From Desmodus rotundus (taxonomy: Eukaryota > Chordata > Mammalia > Chiroptera > Phyllostomidae), in assembly GCF_022682495.2 (NCBI RefSeq), contig NW_026527295.1, positions 23,982 through 87,981 on the forward strand: DNA of 64,000 nt, read 5' to 3'. The position numbers and the translations under genes are program-made. Each line of letters opens with the position of its first letter. Within the stretch, counting starts at the first letter, position 1. Under the pieces are notes generated by a model. The model saw only the letters and a program-made list of their open reading frames with translations, was not told the DNA's origin and did not search any database. Below are positions 57,008 to 64,000 of the stretch, in pieces.

Positions 57008-60000
57008 TTATGCGACCTTGGCCAGAAGAACTGTAGCCAGCAGCATCCCTGTGGTCAAGGCCGGGCAGCCGCCAGGCAGGAGGGTGGGCCCTAAGGAAGG
57101 AAAGGTGGAGGACCCAGTGAGTGAGGGAAGTGGGGGTATGTCACTCACCCCCATTCCTCGAGGGTGGGCGAGGCGCCCAGGACTGCCCCTGCGAGCCCCC
57201 GAGATCATGTCTCAGCACCCCTCTGTTCCCCTGCCGCAGCACACAGGCCCCACTTTGGTCCAGCTCCCAGGTGACCTTTGCCCCTGAGGTGGATCAGGGT
57301 GGGGAGGGGGTGGGAGTAGGGAGGGTGGCAGAAAATGACTCCAGGAAGGGCCCCCTCAAGTGACCACGTGGGAGCACAGGCTCCATGGGACCAGGAGCCT
57401 GGAGGGGGTGTCACCCCAAAAGACCTGTCCCCAGGAGCAGACCACCCAGCCTCTGGCCCTCAGTCTGTGGTAAACGTGCTCAGGCCCACCTGTTCTCCCT
57501 CCTGCACTGGTGCCAGGTGTTGAGAGCGTGTCAGGGACTCGCCATGTTCCTAGAAACCAGGGACAGGGAGAGAGTAGGCAGCCCCTGAAGCTGGCAGGAG
57601 CGCCCTGTCCCCAGTGGTGCAGGCACCCCCACCTGCAGCCACCCACTGGTGGACTGGGGGGCAGGCGGAGGGCAGCGCCTCACCTGTGTGGGGTGTGGGT
57701 GATGGGGTGCTGGGGCCCCCGCTGCCAGCCTCGGGCGTGAGCGTGGGCAGCAGGGTGCTGAGGGTCCCGTCGTTGGCCTCAGGCATGATGCCCAGCAGCC
57801 TGCATAGCAGCTCATACACGTGGACGCTCTCGAAGGGCTCCACCTCCAGGCCCTTCCTGAAGCTGGGGCCCGTGGCCCGGAAGATGGTCTTCATGTCCAT
57901 GACCCCGTTGTCGAAGCCGTGCTCCCCCTCGTTGAACTGCACGTTCACTCTCTGCGGGGGCAGCAGGGGTGGGGCGTCCGAGTGCGCAGGTGGGCTCCGC
58001 CCACCCGCCCGCTCCTTTCAGCAATACCCCTGCGGCAGGGCAGAAGCTTCCCGAAGGGGTGCGCATGGGGGTGGGGGGCATGGTTGGGGCATGGCAGGGA
58101 CTCTGAGCCTCAGGTCCCCTGCATTTTGAGCCTCAACAGATCAGTGGCCCAAGAGAGCCCCTGCGAAGACTTGGGGACATGACTGGGGGATCCAGTCAAC
58201 TGGTGGGGGGGTTGCCACCCCCAGGCAGTGGCCCAGGCCCCCCAGTGACCGCCTGCCTCCTCAGCACTTTCTCCTTAGGTCCCCTCTCCCGTCTTGGCTC
58301 CCCTTCAGCACCCCCTGGGCCCTCTGCCGGTGGGGCACCGCCCTGTCACTCTTGTGGCTGATCTTCTCATACTCCCCCTACAGGCACACACACACATAAG
58401 CACACACACACACACACTTCCAGTGCATAGCGGTGACCGTATCCCTTTGGTGGTGAGTGCCCCTCGAATCGGGGGCTGGCCAGAAACAGGGGTGCCTTTT
58501 AGAGGGGTGAAGGGAGACCCAGCAGCCCCGTGCAGCCAGCTCACCCCGTGGATGACGTAACCGGGGTCGCTGTACATGAGCAGGGGCGTGATCCTGGGGT
58601 TGTTGGCGTAGTGGAAGGACTCAGGGAAGGACTCCTTCTTGTAGACGTGGAGTTTGGGGTGGGCGTCCTTGAGGGCCTCGTAGACCCTCTCCAGCCTCCC
58701 CTCCTTGGGGAGCAGCATCCCGTTGGGGCCGTAGTCCAGCAGCTCGAACTCGATGTCTGTGAAGGTGAAGTTGGGGAACTTGTGGAACTCCACCAGGTCG
58801 TCCGCCTGCTTGTTGACGGTGCTCATGCCGTGGTCGGACGTGACGATGAGGTTGAGGCTGCTCTCCAGGCCGCTGCGCCGGATGCTGTCGCGGAGGTAGC
58901 CCACCGTCCTATCCACCTGCGCCACCATGTCCTTCCGCTGCTGGGAGGCGGGGCCGTACTTGTGGCCCGTGGAGTCCGGCTCCCCGAAGTAGAGCGTGAC
59001 CAGGTCCAGGCCCTCCTCGGTGAACCACCGCATCACGGTGTCGATGTTGGCTCTCCACTCCGTCTCGTTTTTGTAGTCGTGCAGCGCGTCTTCCTTCCGG
59101 CTCAGCGTCACCGCCTCGCCTTGGTAGGTGACGTTCCCGCCGGGGTAGAAGAAGGAGCCGGTCTGTAAGCCCTGCCGGGGAAGGCGGCGTTGACACTCAC
59201 ACTGCGGGCCTGCTCCTGTTTGGCCTGGGATGGCCGACACACGGCCCCTCCGGCCTGGCTTCTGTCTGCCCCCTGACCTGTCCCTGCTCCTGACCACCAC
59301 CAGCCTTTTTATTTTTTATTATTACTATTATTTTAAAGAGATTTTATTTATTTATTTTTTGAGAGGGGGAAGAGAGGGAGAAAGAGAGGGAGAGAAACAT
59401 CACTGTGTGGTTGCCTCTCAAGCGCCCCCTACTGGGGACCTGGCCGGTAACCCAGGCAAGTGCCCTGACCAGAAATCGAACCAACGACCCTTTGGTTCCC
59501 AGGCGGGCACTCAGTCCACTGAGCCACACCCACCAGGGCGAGCCTTTTTATTTTCTGGAGAGTGTTCCATTGCTCTTATCTGGGGCTGATAACGATTTTA
59601 TAGAGGAGAGCACAGGCCTGTAGTGGACTCAGCGCTAATGAGATAAGGGGTAGACAAGTGTCCCCAGATATGCAGCATCCTCAGGGCCCCAGGGCCCCAG
59701 GTGGGTGCCCTGAGGCTGAGACGGCTGGAGAGTACCGCCCCCCTTCCTGGCCTGCAGCCCGGCCTCTCTCTGCCCTGTCCCACTGCCTGTCCCTTCCAGC
59801 CTTCGCTCTGTCACTCATCCCTCTGTCCTTTCACCCACCACCTGCTGCTTCACTTACGGAGCCACCCGTCCTCCCAGCCATCTGTCCACATGGGCCTGTC
59901 TGCCCGCCAGGCTCCACGTTCTCAGCTTCGGCTGGGACTGAGCCTGGCTGCTGGCAGCTCCTTCCGGAGCTGGGGCGTCAGACCTGAGTGGTGCCTTCAC

Positions 60001-62231
60001 CTGACTTGGCTGACTAGAAGCCACACGTCTGGGGCCAGGAAGCCCCCAGAACGCTGCAGGATGGTGGAATTCCTGGGCTGACACTGCACCCCACCTCCTA
60101 CGTCATCTTTGTCCCGAGAATTGAGCAGCCCAGCCCCGAGGGAGGCTGTAGGAGGGGGAGTGACAGAGCTGTTTCCTCGTTCCCTGCCTTGTTGTAGAGT
60201 GGGGTTCTCTTCCCCGTACAGCTCCCCTCCCCAGCACCAAAGGGCCCAGAGGTGCAGTTTTCTCTCCGGCTGGGCAGAGGGGGCCAGCCCTGCTGGCCCC
60301 TGGGCTCCAGGAGGACCCGGCAGGGCTGTGGAGCGTCTGGCAGGTCCTGTTGATTGATTGTCCAGCACCCTCCCACCCCGGGGCCACACTTCCCTGGGCT
60401 CTATGCCAGGGCTCCCAGGGCCGGGCCCGGGCCCGCCTCGGGGCTCACGTGGTCACGGCCTTTCCCCCTCCCCTGTCCCCACTGCTGTCCGAGGGGGGTG
60501 GGGGCAGCTTTACCTGCCTCTGGGCCGTGATCCAGATGGGCACGCTGCCGTTGTCCCACCACCTCTGGATGCCCAGCGTGGCGTGGTAGGGCAGCTTCAC
60601 CTTGCTGGTGGTGTTGTAGAACATGTTGTGGACCACGCCGTGGTTCTCGATGTACTTGCCTGCGGGGGAGGGGCGGGGGAGGGGCTGTGGGAGGGCAGGG
60701 AGTGGCCGTCCAGAGGGGACGCAGGCTCTGTCACGCACAGCTACGGCCCGTGCTCTCCGCCCCGGCAACCCGCCATACCCTGCTGCTCGCCGTGCGCCTG
60801 TGCAGGCACACACGTGTGGGGGTCACTTGCGGCCTCGACCTGGGCGGCCCTCAGGAGGGTACTAATGGAATAAGTTATTGTTCAGCCAGGAAACAGCGTC
60901 CTAGGCCGGCACTGAAATAAGCCAAGCAGAGGTCCATGAGGTGTCTTTTTAAATTTGTGTTTTCCTTGGGAAACTCACACATGTGAGTTCAGAAGGAACA
61001 AGAAGGGGGACCGTGAGGCGTATGTCCCCTGCCTGTCCCTCCCCATTCGTGACACAGTACGTAAAATGGGGACGTGCAGACAGGACAGCTGGGTTCGGAC
61101 ATCGGTGTGTATGGGGCCATCAGGGTCTCGGGCCACAGAAACGCCAGGGTGAGGACGAGCCGTGTACACGGAACAGTGTCCTCCGAAGCCACGCCCCCCA
61201 GCTCTCAGAACATGGTCTTAGGTGGAAGCAGGGTGGGTGCAGACGTGGTGGGCGACCTTAAGAGGAGGGCCTTCTGGGTGGGGGGCCTTCAGTCCAGTGG
61301 CCGTGCTTCTCACAAGAAGAAGAGATTCCCCCAGTCGAGGCCACGGCTGGGTTGCTGGCCAGGCCCTGCCCCCCACCCCCACCCCGATCGGGGCGGGCCA
61401 GAGATAACTTATCAGTGTTTCTCTTGCACGTTTCTCTCCCTCTCTTTCTCACTCCCTTCCCCTCTCTCTAAAAGTAAATACATAAAATCTTTAATGAAAA
61501 GAAGGAAGAGAGACACAGGGGAGACGGTTGTGTGACGGAGGCGCAGGGGTTGCAGAGATGCAGCCCTGAGCCGAGGGACACCTGGGCGGCTAAGGCTGGG
61601 AGAAGCAGGACCAGCCTCCGTCAGGAGTTCTGTTCGAGGGCAGCTGAGAGTGGGACCGGGTGAGCACCTCAGACTGCAGGAGCCTCAGACTCACCCTCGG
61701 GCCTTTCTGAATCCCGGCCACATCCACCTCCTCCAGAAGGCCTCCTGGGTTGTCAGCATGGCTGTGGTTGCCATTTAAACAGAGACCACTGCCTGTGTGG
61801 GTTGGCCTGCTCTCCGCTGCGCCCACGGGGAGGGCTGCCGACGACTCCCTGGGCCGTGCCCTGTCTCACCTTTGTCCCCACACGGTGCCCCATGGGACAG
61901 GGCAGTGTTCATACTCTGGTTCCCCTGGTTTCTCAGCCCCCCACCCACCCCCAGGCCCCGCCCGAGGCCGACACTCACCAGTGACCAGGGTGAAGTGGCA
62001 GGGGCTGGTCATGGTGACGAAGGCAGGGGTCATGTAGCGGGCTTTCACGCCGTCGCGTGCCATGTCATCCAGGTGGGGGGTGTGCACGTCCTGGTCATAG
62101 TCCCAGCGGAAGCCGTCGAAGGACACCAGGAGCAACTTGTGCCGGGGGCCCCGCCGGCCGATGGGCAGTCCAGCCCCTGGAGCCAGGAGGGCGGCCAGAG
62201 CCATAGCCAGGAGGGCGGCCGAGGGTCTCAT
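57008..62231 (-). CDS. ENPP7: Alkaline sphingomyelinase, ectonucleotide pyrophosphatase/phosphodiesterase 7
   Basis: Five coding exons: 62231-61979, 60659-60514, 59171-58545, 57951-57684 and 57090-57008, all GT-AG and in phase. The protein is 458 aa, equal to human ENPP7. It is an intestinal brush-border ectoenzyme that hydrolyses sphingomyelin to ceramide and phosphocholine. A signal peptide covers about residues 1-21. All expected metal and catalytic residues are present: D39, nucleophile T75 (FVTMTSPCH), D199 and H203 (GEPDSTGH), D246 and H247 (TSDHG), and H353 (GEHG). N-glycosylation sequons lie at N100, N121, N146, N168 and N267. The last exon encodes a hydrophobic C-terminal tail (GMLLATVLLAKVA), a membrane anchor in this protein. 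The end of exon 4 is Pro/Thr-rich and diverges from human. All active-site residues are intact. Confidence 0.97.
58386..58417. repeat. Short (CA)n repeat in ENPP7 intron 3
   Basis: CACACACACACATAAGCACA followed by more CA units. Confidence 0.9.
59316..59540 (-). mobile_element. VES-type SINE in ENPP7 intron 2 with a CTCF core match
   Basis: Antisense copy with a perfect 14-bp target duplication AGCCTTTTTATTTT at 59302-59315 and 59541-59554, so probably young. Its minus strand carries CCAGTAGGGGGCGCT at 59435-59421, which fits the CTCF core fully. Confidence 0.95.
61345..61500 (+). mobile_element. Truncated VES-type SINE in ENPP7 intron 1
   Basis: It retains GGTTGCTGGCCAGGCCCTGC, the TTTCTCTCCCTCTC body and an AAAGTAAATACATAAAATC tail; the tRNA-like head is missing. 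Confidence 0.8.
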
Positions 62232-62435
62232 GATGGCTTCTCCAGACGCACTAGCACCCGGGCGCGCGCCTGCAAGGAGCAGAGCAAAGTCCCAGGGTCA
62301 CCCCGGCCGGCCTTATCCTGGGCGTCTTTGAAAATGAGACTGTGCACTTACCTGCGTCTCAGGAGGAGGGCCCTGCCACCCGGCCTGTGCCACCTCTGGC
62401 CTGGCCCTCGCCTGGCACCTGCCTTTATTGTCTGT
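62232..62435 (-). promoter_or_regulatory. ENPP7: ENPP7 promoter, noncoding first exon and 5' UTR intron
   Basis: On the minus strand, CAATAAAGGC at 62430-62421 reads as a TATA-like element and also fits the CDX homeobox motif. About 30 bases on, a short exon would end at 62352, before a consensus donor (CGCAG|GTAAGTGC). A pyrimidine-rich acceptor (TCCTTGCAG) ends at 62270. This gives an 82-bp intron (62351-62270) within the 5' UTR, and the ATG is 38 bases into the next exon. Splice signals are visible; the start site is inferred. Confidence 0.6.
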
Positions 62436-63030
62436 GCCCCTCCCCTCCTGCACAGAGCGTCCTCACGGGGAGGGTGGGGATGGGTCCTGCGGGCTGGGGG
62501 AGGAGGAAGGGTCCACCCTCTGGATGGCCTGGTCTCCACCCCAGCTCTGTGGCCACTCTCTGTCCCCGTGCCCTGCTCACTGTGACCCCAGAGCCCCTAA
62601 TTCGGGCAGCCTTTGGGGTATGTGGGCCTCAGGCCTGCCTGGGCCAGGGTCCGGGAGCTGCGGGCCCCCAGCTCAGCTGGGGGTTGGCCTAGTCCGTGGG
62701 GCGCCCCAACCCAGGGAGCACCTCTTCCCCGCCCTGCTCAGGGTGAGCGGCCTCCTGGGACAGTGTGGGCGGAACCACCCTGCTGGGCCGGGGCAGTGCT
62801 GCTGCACCTTCCTCCGTGGGCCCCAGGGTCCTCAGAGATGCATCCGCTGTGGGTGGTCTTGTTTGGTGGACTTGGCCAACCCAGTGGTCAGAGAGGGGCT
62901 CCTTTGTCGCCTGTGCTAATGGGGATCCGGGGAAAGTGAGTGAGAGGGACCCTGAGTTCAGTGCGAGGCTCTGTTACAATCTCTGTCCCTGTGACTCTGT
63001 CCCTCCTTTACCAACCTTTTTGTAAAAATT
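62436..63030. other. Upstream flank of ENPP7, no gene seen
   Basis: GC-rich, no recognised exon. It may contain distal promoter elements of ENPP7. Confidence 0.45.
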
Positions 63031-63034
63031 TATT

Positions 63035-63180
63035 GCGGCAACATCGGTTAATAATCCTACCTGCCTTGTGAAGCCCGTTCCATATACCAGGCACTGCGCT
63101 AAGTTCTGGGGACCCCGCCGTGAAGGAGACAGAACTGGCTGCTGGCACACGCACAAAATTGGCAAACAAGCAAGGCAGCT
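63035..63180. repeat. Ancient interspersed repeat (MIR/L2-like)
   Basis: TATACCAGGCACTGCGCTAA, then GTTCTGGGGACCCCGCCGTG and AAGGAGACAGAACTGG follow a common old mammalian repeat pattern. The family is not assigned with certainty. Confidence 0.45.
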
Positions 63181-63399
63181 GAGTCACCCAAAGCAAATAC
63201 AGCAGGGAGACTAGATGGGGGATCCCATGGGGTAGTGGGCGCAGCATGTGATAGATGGGGGTGGGGCCTCCCAAGAGGGCAAAGGGCCAGAGGGAGATTC
63301 CGGGGTGGAGGACTGGGTACCGGGTTGGGTGAGCTGGGGGCGGCAGGCCTGGGTGTGGGGCCCCGGGGCTGTGGCGCACAGTCCCGCATACTTAATTCT

Positions 63400-63790
63400 G
63401 GGAACTTTACCGCGAGGCAGTGGCACGGACTGATCTGACATTTAAAAGACTAGCTGCCCCATTGTAGGCTGAGGGTGGTCGGCAGGAGGAAGGAATGGAT
63501 GTTGGGTGCTGGGCGGCGAGGTGACTGCTGCTGTCCCCGCTGGGAGGTGCTCGTTCCCCAGACCAGGGTGGTGGCTGTGGGAGTGGCAGTTGGGGAAGGG
63601 AATTTGGGGACCTCCCCCAGGTTGCTCGTGGGGGAGCCGGAAAAGGAACAATCCAGGGTGATGTCCAACTTTAGCCTGAGCAGCTGGGGCGATGGTGTCC
63701 CCAAAGATCGGGAGTTCAGACGGGAGGTCACCGGAGGAGCGGGGACTGGAAACAGGGTGGAGGAAGGGTGTGCTCCAGCTTGAGGCCTGG
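63400..63790. repeat. Ancient interspersed repeat, unnamed
   Basis: CCAGACCAGGGTGGTGGCTG near 63558, then ATGTCCAACTTTAGCCTGAG near 63661 and GATCGGGAGTTCAGACG near 63707 follow the order of landmarks of an old mammalian repeat I cannot name. Confidence 0.35.
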
Positions 63791-63839
63791 AGGCGGGTCG
63801 CGGAGTAACCTGGGTTTTATGCTAATGAAATCTGATATC

Positions 63840-63990
63840 TAAAATAAAATTTAATCTAAAGGAAAATGTACTATCTTTGAAGCAAGATGGCTGCCAAGAA
63901 TAAAGACTACATTTCCCAGCATTCCCCGCAGTGAGGCTTGGCCATGTGACCACACCTTGGCCAATAGGGCCAAAGAAAAATGTCACGTGA
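63840..63990. repeat. Ancient interspersed repeat at the right edge
   Basis: AAGATGGCTGCCAAGAATAA, then GACTACATTTCCCAGCATTC, GGCCATGTGACC and TTGGCCAATAGGGCC: a recurrent mammalian repeat pattern. The ACTACATTTCCCAGC part also resembles a ZNF143 site. Confidence 0.4.
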
Positions 63991-64000
63991 TGCAACCCCC

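Noticed and set aside
58530..59168. 212-residue plus-strand ORF antisense to ENPP7 exon 3
   Set aside because: Valine- and leucine-rich mirror of the ENPP7 codons; no independent evidence.
1..64000. CRISPR arrays, operons, prophage or insertion sequences
   Set aside because: Exon-intron genes, SINEs, LTRs and CpG islands show vertebrate nuclear DNA; none of these prokaryotic features is present.

Overview
This is a piece of a mammalian nuclear chromosome, almost certainly from a bat and probably a yangochiropteran. Two things support that. The exon-intron genes match the mammalian Polycomb chromobox cluster. About 13 tRNA-derived SINEs have the layout of the VES family of bats: a tRNA-like head, a C/T-rich body and an AAATAAATAAA tail. 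There are also two nonautonomous hAT-type elements and a TA-flanked inverted-repeat element. No bacterial, plasmid or phage features are present, and most long open reading frames are chance products of GC-rich DNA.

Three protein-coding genes can be reconstructed exon by exon. CBX8 (+, coding 15807-18314, 5 coding exons, 379 aa) and CBX2 (-, coding 32741-26793, 5 exons, 532 aa) are tail to tail, and both encode chromodomain subunits of Polycomb repressive complex 1. ENPP7 (-, coding 62231-57008, 5 coding exons plus an inferred noncoding first exon, 458 aa) is the intestinal alkaline sphingomyelinase. The order and orientation match the human 17q25.3 block CBX8-CBX2-ENPP7, read in reverse. CBX4 would lie to the left, outside the window.

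Layout. 1-15 kb: gene-free DNA between CBX4 and CBX8, with CpG islands, a pair of perfect CArG boxes, homeodomain-rich AT islands that look like conserved noncoding elements, four MIR fossils and a TG/AG microsatellite. 15.07-15.57 kb: an assembly gap of exactly 500 N inside the CBX8 promoter region. 15.8-18.6 kb: CBX8. 18.6-24.2 kb: a CpG-rich spacer with AT-rich islands. 24.2-33 kb: CBX2, with a long 3' UTR carrying two candidate polyadenylation sites and a GC-box/CCAAT promoter. 33-50 kb: repeat-dense DNA with SINEs, three solo LTRs of one family (one holding a nested hAT element), L1 fragments and a mariner-like MITE. 50.3-50.8 kb: an intron-containing, start-less relic of the ribosomal protein gene RPL38 at a CpG island. 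51-57 kb: L1, SINE and TTCA-repeat DNA. 57-62.4 kb: ENPP7. 62.4-64 kb: upstream DNA with old repeats.

CBX2 and CBX8 work in one pathway: their chromodomains read H3K27me3 and their C-terminal boxes bind RING1. ENPP7 is a functionally unrelated neighbour. I found no new multi-gene system. The best leads are the RPL38 relic, CTCF-like motifs inside the SINEs, the CArG pair, and the nested hAT insertion with its empty site preserved in sister LTRs.
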